From Saccharothrix carnea (GTDB taxonomy: Bacteria; Actinomycetota; Actinomycetes; Mycobacteriales; Pseudonocardiaceae): a DNA stretch of 64,000 bases. The translations under genes and the position numbers were made by a program. The stretch spans positions 248,001 through 312,000 of the forward strand of contig NZ_PYAX01000001.1 of NCBI RefSeq assembly GCF_003014735.1, read 5' to 3'. The notes beneath the pieces are model-generated. The model did not search any database. It worked only from the letters and a program-made list of their open reading frames with translations, and was not told the DNA's origin. This document shows, piece after piece, positions 17,960 to 26,511 of the stretch (position 1 is its first letter; each line of letters begins with the position of its first letter).

Positions 17960-18682
17960 TCAGGCGGGCTTTCGGCCCAGGACGTGCAACCGGGCGGCCA
18001 CATCGCGCAGCGGCGAGCGGGTCGACGCGGCCAGCTCCAGCTCGGCCAACGCCTCCGCGGCACCCGGGCTGCTCTCCAGCACCGAACCCGGCACCAGGTC
18101 CGACACCACGCCGTGGCCCTGGACCAGCTCGACCTTCAGCCCCGCGGCCAGCACCAACGCCTCCAGCCCGACCACGTCGAACCGGCGCAGCAGGGGGTCG
18201 CGGGTGCCGGCGAGCTGACCGGCCTCGTCGTCCAACAGCCGGCGCGCGTCGACCAGCCGACCGGCGATCGCCCGGTGCAGCACGGCCGCGTACCGGTTCG
18301 CCACCAGCAGCGACACCGCGCCACCCGGGGTCGCGGCGGCGGCCAGCGCGGCCAGTGCGGCACCGGCGTCGTCCACGACCTCCAGCAGCCCGTGCCCCAG
18401 CACGAGGTCTGCCGAGCCGTCCCGGTCCAACGCGTCGGTGTCGCCCTGGATCGCGGTGACCCGGTCCAGCACGCCTTCGTCGGCCGCACGGCGGTGCAAC
18501 GTCGCCAGCGCGTCCGGGCTCGGGTCGATGACGGTCACCGAGCACCCGGCCACGGCCAGCGGCACGGCCCACACGCCGCTGCCACCGCCGACGTCGAGCA
18601 CGCGCGGCGGTTCACCGCCCCGGCGGTCGCGCGCGGCGGCCAGCTCGGCGTCGAGCACCCTGTGTACGGCGTCCGGTCGCAT
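17960..18682 (-). CDS. SAM-dependent methyltransferase (class I)
   Basis: 240 residues with a Rossmann-type methyltransferase core. Motif I is VLDVGGGSGVWAVPLA (about residues 28-43), followed by the acidic VTVIDPSPDALATLHRRA and the motif IV-like SADLVLGHGLLEVVDD. The substrate is unknown; the pattern is that of Methyltransf_11/UbiE-like small-molecule enzymes. It is divergent from the ParA-like gene, with only 34 bp between start codons. Confidence 0.85.
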   Translation of the reverse strand: MRPDAVHRVLDAELAAARDRRGGEPPRVLDVGGGSGVWAVPLAVAGCSVTVIDPSPDALATLHRRAADEGVLDRVTAIQGDTDALDRDGSADLVLGHGLLEVVDDAGAALAALAAAATPGGAVSLLVANRYAAVLHRAIAGRLVDARRLLDDEAGQLAGTRDPLLRRFDVVGLEALVLAAGLKVELVQGHGVVSDLVPGSVLESSPGAAEALAELELAASTRSPLRDVAARLHVLGRKPA

Positions 18683-18716
18683 GGACGTAGAGCGTAAGGG
18701 CCGTAGGCTGCACTAC

Positions 18717-19553
18717 GTGCATACGGTGGCGGTGCTCAGCCTCAAGGGTGGCGTTGGGAAGACGACGGTCGCGCTCGGTCTGGCGTCGGCGGCGCTGCGG
18801 CGCGGTGTCCGCACGCTGGTCATCGACCTCGATCCGCAGTGCAACGCCACCTCGACGCTGGAACCCGACGAGACCGAGGCCAGCATCTACGACGTGCTCC
18901 AGGATCCGAGCCGCGACACGCTGGACAAGGCGATCGCGCCCAGCGCGTGGGGCGACGGCGTGGACGTGCTGGCCGGTTCGGAGGACGCGGAGTCGCTGAA
19001 CCACCCCGACCCGGGCGAGACGCGGCTCGGCAGGCTGCGCGAGGCGTTGCGGCTGTTGCAGGACGACGAGGAGCCCTACCAGTTGGTGCTGCTGGACTGC
19101 CCGCCGTCGCTGGGTCAGCTGACCCGGTCGGCGCTGGTCGCGGCGGACCGCGCGCTGCTGGTGACCGAGCCCACCATGTTCGCGGTGGCGGGCGTGCAGC
19201 GGGCGTTCGAGGCGGTGCAGGCCGAGCGTGAGCACAACGAGGACCTGCAGCCGTTGGGCGTGGTGGTGAACCGGGTGCGGCCGAGGTCGCACGAGCACCA
19301 GTTCCGCATCGAGGAGCTGCGCGACATCTTCGGGCCGCTGGTGATGCCGGTGGCGTTGCCGGACCGGCTCGCGGTGCAGCAGGCGCAGGGCGCGTGCATG
19401 CCGATCCACGAGTGGGGCACGCCGGGCGCCCGCGAGGTGGCGTTGGCGTTCAACCTGCTGCTGGCGCGGGTCCTGCGGATCAGCCGGAGCAGACGTCGGG
19501 CCGTGCACCACGACTTCGACGACGAGGAGATCGAGGAAGCGGTGGACGCGTGA
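18717..19553 (+). CDS. ParA/MinD-family ATPase
   Basis: 278 residues, a Soj/ParA-type deviant Walker ATPase. The deviant Walker A is KGGVGKTTVALGLASAA (about residues 10-26), and VIDLDPQCNATSTL and LVLLDCPPSLGQLTRSAL follow. No parB is adjacent and the gene is not near a recognisable origin, so it is likely an orphan ParA-like protein rather than the main chromosome partition ATPase. I chose the GTG at 18717: a TAGGCT -10 box ends six to seven bases before it, the leaderless pattern. The in-frame ATG at 18681 would overlap the divergent methyltransferase start. Confidence 0.9.
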   Translation: MHTVAVLSLKGGVGKTTVALGLASAALRRGVRTLVIDLDPQCNATSTLEPDETEASIYDVLQDPSRDTLDKAIAPSAWGDGVDVLAGSEDAESLNHPDPGETRLGRLREALRLLQDDEEPYQLVLLDCPPSLGQLTRSALVAADRALLVTEPTMFAVAGVQRAFEAVQAEREHNEDLQPLGVVVNRVRPRSHEHQFRIEELRDIFGPLVMPVALPDRLAVQQAQGACMPIHEWGTPGAREVALAFNLLLARVLRISRSRRRAVHHDFDDEEIEEAVDA

Positions 19554-19562
19554 GCGGGCTCC

Positions 19563-20357
19563 GTGCCCGAGGGTGACACCGTCTTCCTGGCCGGGCACCG
19601 CCTGAACGAGGCGCTGGCCGGCCGCACGCTCGTGCGCGGCGAGCTCCGCCACCCCAAGTGGGCCACCGCCGACCTGAGCGGGCGGGACGTGTTGGAGGTG
19701 CGTTCGGTCGGCAAGCACCTGTTCACCCGGTTCTCCGGCGACCTGAGCCTGCACAGCCACTTCCGGATGGACGGCGCGTGGCACCTCTACCGACCCGGCG
19801 AGCGCTGGAAGCGGCCGGGCCACCAGGTACGGGCGCTGCTGGAGGTGCCGGACCGGGTGGCGGTGGGGTTCGCGCTGCACGACCTGGAGCTGCTGCCGAC
19901 CGACCAGGAGTCGCGGCTGGTCGGGCACCTGGGGCCGGACCTGCTGGGCGACTGGGACGACTCACGGGCCGCCGAGGCGGTCGCGCGGCTGGTCGCGGAC
20001 CCGGACCGGGAGCTGGGGCTGGCCCTGCTGGACCAGCGGGTCGTGGCGGGTGTGGGGAACCTCTACAAGGCCGAGGTGTGCTTCCTGCTCGGCGTCTCGC
20101 CGTGGAGCCCGGTGTCGGCGGTGGACCCGGCGGAGGCGGTGCGGCTGGCGCGCAAGCTGCTGCTGGCCAACGCGTGGCGCCCGGAGCAGAACACCACCGG
20201 TCTGATGGGGCGTGGCCGGCAGCACTGGGTGTTCGAACGGGGCGGCAAGCCGTGCCTGCGCTGCGGGACGAGGGTGCGCGTCGGCGGGCAGGGCGCGGGC
20301 GTGCTGGAGCGTCCCGCGTACTGGTGCCCGCGCTGCCAGCCAGGGCCGATCGCTTAG
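19563..20357 (+). CDS. Fpg/Nei-family DNA glycosylase (endonuclease VIII-like)
   Basis: 264 residues. The protein begins with MPEGDT; Pro2 and Glu3 are the catalytic residues of Fpg/Nei base-excision glycosylases/AP lyases. The conserved Lys is in [11 protein letters not shown] (about residue 52), the helix-two-turn-helix in [20 protein letters not shown], and the C-terminal zinc finger is [10 protein letters not shown]...YWCPRCQ. The MPEGDT start favours the Nei branch over Fpg (MPELPE). The GTG start is fixed by the need for Pro2. Its stop codon TAG forms part of the pyrD -10 box. Confidence 0.94.
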   Translation: MPEGDTVFLAGHRLNEALAGRTLVRGELRHPKWATADLSGRDVLEVRSVGKHLFTRFSGDLSLHSHFRMDGAWHLYRPGERWKRPGHQVRALLEVPDRVAVGFALHDLELLPTDQESRLVGHLGPDLLGDWDDSRAAEAVARLVADPDRELGLALLDQRVVAGVGNLYKAEVCFLLGVSPWSPVSAVDPAEAVRLARKLLLANAWRPEQNTTGLMGRGRQHWVFERGGKPCLRCGTRVRVGGQGAGVLERPAYWCPRCQPGPIA

Positions 20358-20360
20358 TGT
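20355..20360 (+). promoter_or_regulatory. -10 box of leaderless pyrD overlapping a stop codon
   Basis: TAGTGT ends seven bases before the pyrD GTG (20368), and no ribosome binding site is present. Its first three bases are the TAG stop of the upstream glycosylase gene. Confidence 0.6.
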
Positions 20361-20367
20361 TACCGCC

Positions 20368-21390
20368 GTGGTCTACAAGAGCGTGGTGCGCAAGGCGTTG
20401 TTCCGGATGCACGGCGGGGACGCGGAGCGGGTCCACGAGACCACCCTCGGCGCGCTGGAGAAGCTGAACCCGGCGGCGAAGCTGGTGAAGCGCAGGCTGG
20501 CCGGTGGGCGCACGGTCTTCGGCGTGCGGTTCCCCAACCCGGTCGGCCTGGCCGCGGGCCTGGACAAGAACGGCCGGGCACTGCACGCGTGGGGCGCGCT
20601 CGGGTTCGGGTTCGTCGAGGTCGGCACGGTCACCCGGCACGCGCAGCCGGGCAACCCGAAGCCGCGCCTGTTCCGGTTGCGCGACAGCGAGGCGATCATC
20701 AACCGGATGGGCTTCAACAACGACGGCGCGCTGGAGCTGGCCAACCGGCTCGACCGCCTCGGCCCGCTGTCCGTGCCGCTGGGCATCAGCCTGGGCAAGT
20801 CCAAGGTCACGCCGGTCGAGGAGGCGGTGGAGGACTACCGGACGTCCCTGCGCGCGCTCTACCGGCACGGCGACTACTTCGCGATCAACATCAGCTCGCC
20901 CAACACGCCGGGCTTGCGCAGCCTGCAGGACCGCGGCGCGTTGACCGAGCTGCTGTCCGCCCTCAACGCCACCGCACGCGACCTGGCCGGGTCCGAGCCG
21001 GTCAAGCCGATCCTGGTCAAGATCGCGCCCGACCTGACCGACCCCGCGATCGCGGAACTGCTGGAGGTGTGCGCCGCGCACGAGGTCAGCGGGCTGATCG
21101 CGACCAACACGACGTTGTCGCGCGACGGCCTGGCGCCGGCCGATCGGCGACTGGCGGGCGAGGCGGGCGGGCTGAGCGGCAGGCCGTTGACCGAACGGGC
21201 GCGCGAGGTGGTCCGTTTCGTCAGCCGGGAGACCGACGGCCGGCTGCCGATCATCGGCGTCGGCGGCATCGCGAGCCCGGACGACGCCAAGCGGATGCTG
21301 GACGCGGGCGCGAGCCTGATCCAGCTCTACACCGGGTTCATCTACGAAGGCCCGGGTCTGGTCCGCCGGATCAACCGCGCGCTGTGCTGA
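20368..21390 (+). CDS. pyrD: Quinone-dependent dihydroorotate dehydrogenase
   Basis: 340 residues, class 2 membrane-associated enzyme that oxidises dihydroorotate to orotate in pyrimidine synthesis, passing electrons to quinone. The N-terminal amphipathic region ([19 protein letters not shown]) is that of class 2. FMN and substrate motifs include [23 protein letters not shown] and [17 protein letters not shown], which contains the catalytic serine. The C-terminal [21 protein letters not shown] binds the FMN phosphate. The start is GTG 20368. The uracil permease gene lies convergent downstream. Confidence 0.97.
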   Translation: MVYKSVVRKALFRMHGGDAERVHETTLGALEKLNPAAKLVKRRLAGGRTVFGVRFPNPVGLAAGLDKNGRALHAWGALGFGFVEVGTVTRHAQPGNPKPRLFRLRDSEAIINRMGFNNDGALELANRLDRLGPLSVPLGISLGKSKVTPVEEAVEDYRTSLRALYRHGDYFAINISSPNTPGLRSLQDRGALTELLSALNATARDLAGSEPVKPILVKIAPDLTDPAIAELLEVCAAHEVSGLIATNTTLSRDGLAPADRRLAGEAGGLSGRPLTERAREVVRFVSRETDGRLPIIGVGGIASPDDAKRMLDAGASLIQLYTGFIYEGPGLVRRINRALC

Positions 21391-21450
21391 GTGGCCGCTG
21401 CTCCGCAGACGGCGGGCTCGGTCGCCTGGAAGTCGACCTCGCGAGGTGGC

Positions 21451-22695
21451 TCAGCTGTGGCGGGCGGTCCGCAGCCAGCGCAGCACCGGGTGCAGGATCA
21501 CCACCAGCAGCGAGCCCCAGACCAGGCCGCCCAGTTCCATGTCGCCCAGCTCCAAGGTCAGGTCGCCCACGCCGGCGACCAGGGCGGCGCCGCCGACCAG
21601 CGCGTTGCCCGGGTTGGTCAGGTCGACCCGGTTGTCCATCCACACCCGCACGCCGACCAGGCTGATCAGGCCCAACAGCACCAGCGTGGCGCCGCCGACC
21701 ACACCCGCCGGGATGGTCGCGAGCACGGCGGTGACCTTCGGCGAGAACGCCATCAGCACCGCGGCCACCCCGGTCACCGCGTACGCGGCGGTGGAGAAGA
21801 CCTTGGTCACGCCCATCACGCCGATGTTCTCGGAGTACGTGGTGGTGCCCGACCCGCCGCCGAAACCGGCCAGCGCGGTGGACACGCCGTTGGCGATGAT
21901 CGAGTCGCCGACGTTGCCGTCGAGGTTGCGGCCGGTCAGCGCGCCGATCGCCTTGACGTGGCCGACGTTCTCCGCGACCAGCACGATCACCACCGGCAGC
22001 ATCAGCAGCGTGACCGTCGGCCGCAGTTCCGGCGCGTGGAACTCGGGCAGCCCGAACCACGCGGCACGGCCCACCGCAGCCGTGTCGACCAGGTCGAGCC
22101 AGAAGCCGAGCGCCCACCCGACGACCACGCCGATGAGCACGGAGAAGCGGAACGACAGGCCGCGGCCGAGCACGCCGCACAGCAGGATGATGCCCATCGT
22201 GACCACGGCGGGCAGCGGCTGCTGCGCGAACGAGTCGGTGGCCCGGTGCGACAGGTTGAGGCCGATCAGCACGACCACCGCACCGGTCACCACCGGCGGC
22301 ATCACGGCCTCCAGCAGCCGCACGCCCAGCGCCTTCACCGCGACCCCGATGATGATCACCAGCAGGCCGGCCGCGAGCACGCCGCCGAGCTGCGCGGCGA
22401 TGCCCTCGTCGCGGGCGGCCGACAGCGGCGCGATGAACGCGAACGACGCGCCGAGGTAGCTGGGCACGCGGTTGCGGGTGATCAGCAGGAACAGCAACGT
22501 GCCGACACCGGAGAACAGGAGCGTGGTGCTCACCGGGAGGCCGGTGGTGGCGGGGACGAGGATCGTGGCGCCTGCCATGGCGACCAGGTGCTGGACGCCG
22601 AAACCGATGGTGCGCGGCCAGCTCAGCCGCTCCTGCGGCGCGATGGCGTCGCCATCGGTGGGGCGGCCATCACCGCGCACGGTCCACAACGCCAC
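21451..22695 (-). CDS. Uracil/xanthine permease (NCS2 family)
   Basis: 414 residues with 12-14 membrane segments of the NCS2 (UraA/RutG-like) nucleobase transporter family. Visible motifs are FGVQHLVAMAGATILVP near the N-terminus, VGLNLSHRATDSF-like VLIGLNLSHRATDSF in the middle, and GFGGGSGTTTYSENIGVMGVTKV. The last contains the family signature with the conserved Glu. Proximity to pyrD suggests uracil uptake. The GTG at 22695 has GGGGAGG upstream. A relatively AT-rich stretch (22770-22800, TATATAAC/GATAATC) in front may hold its promoter. Confidence 0.93.
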   Translation of the reverse strand: MALWTVRGDGRPTDGDAIAPQERLSWPRTIGFGVQHLVAMAGATILVPATTGLPVSTTLLFSGVGTLLFLLITRNRVPSYLGASFAFIAPLSAARDEGIAAQLGGVLAAGLLVIIIGVAVKALGVRLLEAVMPPVVTGAVVVLIGLNLSHRATDSFAQQPLPAVVTMGIILLCGVLGRGLSFRFSVLIGVVVGWALGFWLDLVDTAAVGRAAWFGLPEFHAPELRPTVTLLMLPVVIVLVAENVGHVKAIGALTGRNLDGNVGDSIIANGVSTALAGFGGGSGTTTYSENIGVMGVTKVFSTAAYAVTGVAAVLMAFSPKVTAVLATIPAGVVGGATLVLLGLISLVGVRVWMDNRVDLTNPGNALVGGAALVAGVGDLTLELGDMELGGLVWGSLLVVILHPVLRWLRTARHS

Positions 22696-22915
22696 TCAAT
22701 GACCTCCCCGGCGACCAGGACGGACCACGCTGTCCGACCCAGGGATCCTGCCACGCCAAGTAGTGGCTGCGGCTATATAACGGTCTGATAATCACACGAT
22801 CGCAGCAGCGTGCGCCACTGCGGCTGCGAGGTCAGCCCAACTCCGCTACGCAACGTGACGTAATCCCGGTTCGTGCAGATGGCCGCGCGACGGCTGCGGA
22901 AATCCGCAGGGGGCG

Positions 22916-23704
22916 TCAGCGCGACAGTTCACGCAACGCCGAGGCGAGGCTCGCCAGGTGGTCCGTCGCGTCACCCAGCACCTGCCGGGGGTTGGACGCG
23001 GTGCTCTCGGCGAGCACCCGACCCGCCGCGGCGACCAGGCCGCAGTAGCCGTCCACGCCCTCGTCCAGCTGGGCCCGCAGTCTTCGCACCCCTTCGACCA
23101 GCGGGGCGCGGTCCAGCGGCGGCGCGGTGTCACGCGCCCGTTCGACGGCCTGCAGCTGGTGGGACACGGCCCGGATCGCGGACGCGGCCTCGGCGCCGGT
23201 GGCGCGGGCCTGCTCGACCGAGTCGGTGGGGATGGACGTCAACGCCGCCGAGTCGAGCTGGTGCAGCAGCTCCCGCAACGTGTCCTCGGCGTCCTCCAGC
23301 CGTTCCATCGGCTGACGCGCCGCCGAGGACCGGGCGGGCAGCGGTACGCGCACCGGAGCGGCCTGCAGCTGCCGCCGTTCGGCGTCGATGCCCCTCATCT
23401 TGATGTTCGTGCGCACGGCCAGCACCGACGAGCCGGCGAAACCCAGGGCGGCGACGACACCGACCCCGGGAGCGATCACACCCAGGATGGCGAGCGTGCC
23501 GACGGTCGTGAGCAGGGCCAGCACGATCAGCCAGAAGGTGAGCACGCGGCTCGACCGGCGATAGCGCCGATCGAGCTTCGCGCGCGGGTCGTTCCAGGCG
23601 GCGTACCGCCGTTTCACCTGGTCCGCGAGTTGCCCTTGGAGCTGGCCGCCGACGATCTGGGCGATCTCGCCGGCCACCTTCCTCGGTTCCATCGCGGACA
23701 CCAC
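22916..23704 (-). CDS. pspM: Phage-shock envelope stress protein PspM
   Basis: 262 residues. A basic N-terminus is followed by two adjacent membrane helices (about residues 52-70 and 75-95), then a long helical, Glu/Arg/Ala-rich cytoplasmic domain. This matches PspM, the membrane partner of PspA in mycobacteria (Rv2743c type). It sits directly downstream of pspA (4 bp gap), the same order as in mycobacteria. The start could be GTG 23704, GTG 23701 or ATG 23692; the site AGAGGG best fits 23701-23704. A short hairpin (22894-22909) lies just after the stop. Confidence 0.88.
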   Translation of the reverse strand: MVSAMEPRKVAGEIAQIVGGQLQGQLADQVKRRYAAWNDPRAKLDRRYRRSSRVLTFWLIVLALLTTVGTLAILGVIAPGVGVVAALGFAGSSVLAVRTNIKMRGIDAERRQLQAAPVRVPLPARSSAARQPMERLEDAEDTLRELLHQLDSAALTSIPTDSVEQARATGAEAASAIRAVSHQLQAVERARDTAPPLDRAPLVEGVRRLRAQLDEGVDGYCGLVAAAGRVLAESTASNPRQVLGDATDHLASLASALRELSR

Positions 23705-23708
23705 CCTC

Positions 23709-24572
23709 TCAGCCCTGGCTCGCCGGCGGGTTCTGCTGCATCTGCTGGGTCGGCTGCGCCTGCGTCTGCTGCACCCGTTGCTGGATCTCCTGCTGGATGC
23801 TCGCGCTCGCGCTGGCCGGCTGACCGCTCGTCACCTCGCCGGCGACCTTGCCGCCCGCCATCGAGGCCCGGATCTGATCCAACCGCGACTGGCCCGCCAT
23901 CTCGGTGGTCGACTGCTGGACCTCCAGCATCCGGCCCTGCACCGAGTTCTGCGCCAGCTCCGCCGAACCGAGCGCGGTGGTGTACCGCTTCTCGATCTTG
24001 TCGCGGACCTCCTCCAGCGACGGCGTGTTGCCCGGCGCGGCCAGCTCGGTCATCTGGCGCAGCGAGTGGGACACCTGCTCCTGCATCTTGGCCTGCTCGA
24101 GCTGGCTGAGCAGCTTGGTGCGCTCGGCGAGCTTGTTCTGCAGGACCATCGCGTTGCGCTCGACCGCCTGCTTGGCCTGCGTCGCCGCCTGCAACGCCTG
24201 GTCGTGCAGCGTCTTGAGGTCCTCGATGCTCTGCTCCGCGGTCACCAACTGGGTGGCGAAGCCCTGCGCGGCGTTCTCGAACTGCGTCGCCCGCTGCTCA
24301 TCGCCCTTGGCGCGCGCCTCGTCGGCGAGCACGAGCGCCTGGCGTGCGGATGCCTGGAGCTTCTCCACTTCGCCGAGCTGGCGGTTGAGCTTCATCTCGA
24401 GCTGGCGCTGGTTGCCGATCACCGCGGCGGCCTGCTGGGACAGCGCCTGGTGCTGCCGCTGTGCCTCCTCGATGGCCTGCTGGATCTGCACCTTCGGGTC
24501 GGCGTGCTCGTCGATCTTGGACGAAAAAGCCGCCATGAAGTACTTCCATGCCTTCACGAAAGGGTTGGCCAT
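23709..24572 (-). CDS. pspA: PspA/IM30 family envelope stress protein
   Basis: 287 residues. The protein starts [40 protein letters not shown] (amphipathic helix that binds membranes). It is followed by ~200 residues of coiled coil rich in Gln, Ala and Glu, and a Gln-rich tail. PspA proteins form ring or rod polymers that protect the membrane from leakage. The equivalent mycobacterial gene is Rv2744c (35-kDa antigen). A GGAAC-N18-GTT promoter lies ~50 bp upstream, and pspM follows. Confidence 0.96.
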   Translation of the reverse strand: MANPFVKAWKYFMAAFSSKIDEHADPKVQIQQAIEEAQRQHQALSQQAAAVIGNQRQLEMKLNRQLGEVEKLQASARQALVLADEARAKGDEQRATQFENAAQGFATQLVTAEQSIEDLKTLHDQALQAATQAKQAVERNAMVLQNKLAERTKLLSQLEQAKMQEQVSHSLRQMTELAAPGNTPSLEEVRDKIEKRYTTALGSAELAQNSVQGRMLEVQQSTTEMAGQSRLDQIRASMAGGKVAGEVTSGQPASASASIQQEIQQRVQQTQAQPTQQMQQNPPASQG

Positions 24573-24622
24573 CTCCTACGCCTGCCTTCTCCGCACTTCC
24601 CTGGCTCGCGCTCGTGATTGGC

Positions 24623-24648
24623 AACGACCCGGTGCCGGTGTTGGTTCC
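24623..24648 (-). promoter_or_regulatory. ECF-type (SigE/SigH/SigR-like) promoter of pspA
   Basis: On the minus strand GGAAC (24644-24648) and GTT (24623-24625) are separated by exactly 18 bp. This is the consensus spacing for SigE/SigH/SigR-class promoters. The expected RNA start is about 40 nt before the pspA ATG. Confidence 0.65.
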
Positions 24649-24809
24649 ATCGTGTCAGTTGTCCCGCGCTGCTTCCACCGACCTGGGGAGATATCCGGGA
24701 TCACCCTGAGTCACCCCCAGACTTTCGTCGGCATGGTCATCCTGCCCGCCCGCGATCGGGGGCACGCGGCGACCCCGTGCGCGTTTGCCAAGTCGTTGCA
24801 AGCGCCGAA

Positions 24810-24836
24810 AGCCGAGCCGGTCGGACCGGCTCGGCT
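24810..24836 (-). terminator. Hairpin terminator after clgR
   Basis: Arms 24810-24822 and 24824-24836 are perfect reverse complements (13 bp; effectively an 11-bp stem with a 5-nt loop), followed on the minus strand by TTTCGG. It lies 20 bp after the clgR stop. With the ECF promoter further on, it separates clgR from pspA transcription. Confidence 0.75.
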
Positions 24837-24856
24837 CTGGCACGTGTGCGCTGGGG

Positions 24857-25282
24857 TTACGCCGCCACCACCGCGTTGCGCGGCTTGCTGATCGAGGTCG
24901 ACAGCCGGTGCGTCAGCATCGGCTGCAGCCGCAGGTCGGACAGGTCGTTGCCGATCACCGCGGGCACCATGGTGCCGCCTTCCAGACCCGCCGACGCAGA
25001 CGCGGGCGCCCGTTCGGTGAGCTCGGCTGGGGTCGGCACGGGCTGCGTGACGGCGCCGATGTCCGAGGCGACCAGGTGCAGCAACTCCGACAGGGGCAGG
25101 TCCAACGCCTCGCAGATCGCGGCCAACAGCTCGCTGGACGCCTCCTTGCGGCCACGCTCCACCTCGGAGAGGTACCCCAGGCTGACGCGGGCGGTCCTGG
25201 AGACCTCGCGCAGCGTGCGGCGTTGGGTGGTGCGGGCATGGCGGAGCCGATCACCGATCGCCTCGCGTAGCAGCACGGTCAT
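24857..25282 (-). CDS. clgR: Transcriptional regulator ClgR (Clp gene regulator)
   Basis: 141 residues with a Cro/CI-type helix-turn-helix (about residues 10-65: [37 protein letters not shown]). ClgR activates clp protease and other envelope/proteotoxic-stress genes in actinobacteria. The protein ends in NAVVAA, a small-hydrophobic/AA tail like the degron that makes ClgR itself a Clp substrate. The ATG at 25282 is chosen for the AAGGAGG upstream and family length; the in-frame ATG at 25366 would add 28 unrelated residues. A ClgR-box and an ECF-type promoter lie upstream. Confidence 0.95.
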   Translation of the reverse strand: MTVLLREAIGDRLRHARTTQRRTLREVSRTARVSLGYLSEVERGRKEASSELLAAICEALDLPLSELLHLVASDIGAVTQPVPTPAELTERAPASASAGLEGGTMVPAVIGNDLSDLRLQPMLTHRLSTSISKPRNAVVAA

Positions 25283-25357
25283 CGCGCGCCTCCTTCCGGC
25301 CGGCCGTGCCACCACGTTACCGACCCGTCCCGTCGACGGGCAGCGACTTCCCGACAC

Positions 25358-25397
25358 GTCCGCCAAGGGCGAACGAGTGAACTCGGCGGTAAGTTCC
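25358..25397 (-). promoter_or_regulatory. clgR promoter: GGAAC-N18-GTT plus ClgR box
   Basis: On the minus strand GGAAC (25393-25397) and GTT (25372-25374) are 18 bp apart, the same ECF-class layout as at pspA. The GTT is also the first three bases of a 17-bp near-palindrome GTTCGCCCTTGGCGGAC (25358-25374), which differs at one position from the symmetric ClgR operator GTTCGCC-N3-GGCGAAC. ECF-sigma transcription and ClgR autoregulation therefore meet at one site. Confidence 0.7.
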
Positions 25398-25438
25398 CGC
25401 GTGCGTGTCCGGACGTGACGGGGAACTCGCTGCTCACG

Positions 25439-25912
25439 TCACTCGACGGGGATCTTGAGGTGGTCGAGCAGGAGGTCGAGCACCGCCGTCGTCGAACTCT
25501 TGCGGACTTCGTCACGGTCACCACCGAGAGTGAGCGTTTCGACGGTCGACCCGGACGGACCGGACAAACCGATGTGGACGGTGCCGGGCGGGACGCCGTC
25601 CTGCGGGTCGGGGCCCGCCACGCCGGTCAGCCCGAGGCCCCACGTCGCGCCGCAGCGCTCGCGTGCGCCCTCGGCGAGCTGCCGGGCCACCTCGGGGTGC
25701 ACGGCGCCGTGCTCGGCCAGCAGCGCCGCGTCCACGCCCGCGAGGGTGTGCTTGAGGTCCGTGGCGTACACCACCAGGCCGCCGCGCACCACGGCGCTGG
25801 AGCCGGGTACGGAGGTCAGCTCGGCGGTCACCAGGCCCGCGGTCAGGGACTCGGCCGTGGCGACCGTCTCACCGCGTGCCTTGAGGGCGTGGACGACGTC
25901 CTGAGCGCTCAC
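25439..25912 (-). CDS. CinA-family protein (nicotinamide-nucleotide amidase domain)
   Basis: 157 residues covering only the CinA C-terminal domain (PncC-like). Such enzymes deamidate nicotinamide mononucleotide in pyridine nucleotide recycling. Family motifs: ATAESLTAGLVTAELTSVPG near the N-terminus, GGLVVYATDLKHTLAGV, and GLTGVAGPDPQDGVPPGTVH. I chose the GTG at 25912. A TTG at 25930 overlapping the pgsA stop (TTGA) would add six residues. It lies immediately downstream of pgsA and upstream of clgR, as in mycobacteria and streptomycetes. Confidence 0.92.
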   Translation of the reverse strand: MSAQDVVHALKARGETVATAESLTAGLVTAELTSVPGSSAVVRGGLVVYATDLKHTLAGVDAALLAEHGAVHPEVARQLAEGARERCGATWGLGLTGVAGPDPQDGVPPGTVHIGLSGPSGSTVETLTLGGDRDEVRKSSTTAVLDLLLDHLKIPVE

Positions 25913-25926
25913 GCGGCCCTGAGTGC

Positions 25927-26511
25927 TCAAGTGCCCGCCACCGCGCGCTTGCCCCTGGCCCGGAGCCGGAAGGCGCGGATGACGTAGTCGACGCCCGTGA
26001 CGACGGTCAGCACCACGGCCGCGCCCATCGTGGCCACCGACACCGCGTCCAGCCAGGACGGCAGCGGCAGCACGTACAGGCCGATGGCGACGATCTGCAC
26101 GAGCGTCTTGGCCTTGCCGCCGCGGCTGGCCGGGATCACGCCGTGCCGGATGACCCAGAAGCGCAGCAGCGTCACGCCCAGCTCGCGGACCGCGATGACG
26201 ATCGTCACCCACCACGGCAGCTCGCCGAGCAGGCTCAGGCCCACCAGCGCGGCACCGGTCAGCGCCTTGTCCGCGATCGGGTCGGCGATCTTGCCGAAGT
26301 CGGTGATCAGCCCGTGCTTGCGGGCCAGGTTGCCGTCGATGTGGTCGGTGACCGACGCCACCGCGAACACGCCGAACGCGGCCAGCCGCCACCACGGCTG
26401 GTGGCCGTCCTCGGCGAACAGGAGGTAGAGGAACACCGGCACGAGCACCAGCCGGGACATCGTCAGCACGTTGGCGATGTTCAGCACCGGCACGCGCGCG
26501 GGTTCGGTCAC
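25927..26511 (-). CDS. pgsA: CDP-diacylglycerol-glycerol-3-phosphate 3-phosphatidyltransferase
   Basis: 194 residues, integral membrane enzyme making phosphatidylglycerol phosphate from CDP-diacylglycerol. The CDP-alcohol phosphatidyltransferase signature DG-x2-AR-x8-G-x3-D-x3-D is present as [20 protein letters not shown] followed by DPIADK. About five membrane helices are visible. The GTG start overlaps the rimO stop (GTGA), so it is translationally coupled. The position between rimO and the CinA gene matches pgsA3 of mycobacteria. Confidence 0.95.
   Translation of the reverse strand: MTEPARVPVLNIANVLTMSRLVLVPVFLYLLFAEDGHQPWWRLAAFGVFAVASVTDHIDGNLARKHGLITDFGKIADPIADKALTGAALVGLSLLGELPWWVTIVIAVRELGVTLLRFWVIRHGVIPASRGGKAKTLVQIVAIGLYVLPLPSWLDAVSVATMGAAVVLTVVTGVDYVIRAFRLRARGKRAVAGT

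Noticed and set aside
21436..21447. 12-bp palindrome ACCTCGCGAGGT between pyrD and the uracil permease gene
   Set aside because: It is at the convergent 3' ends and too short to be called an operator or terminator with confidence.
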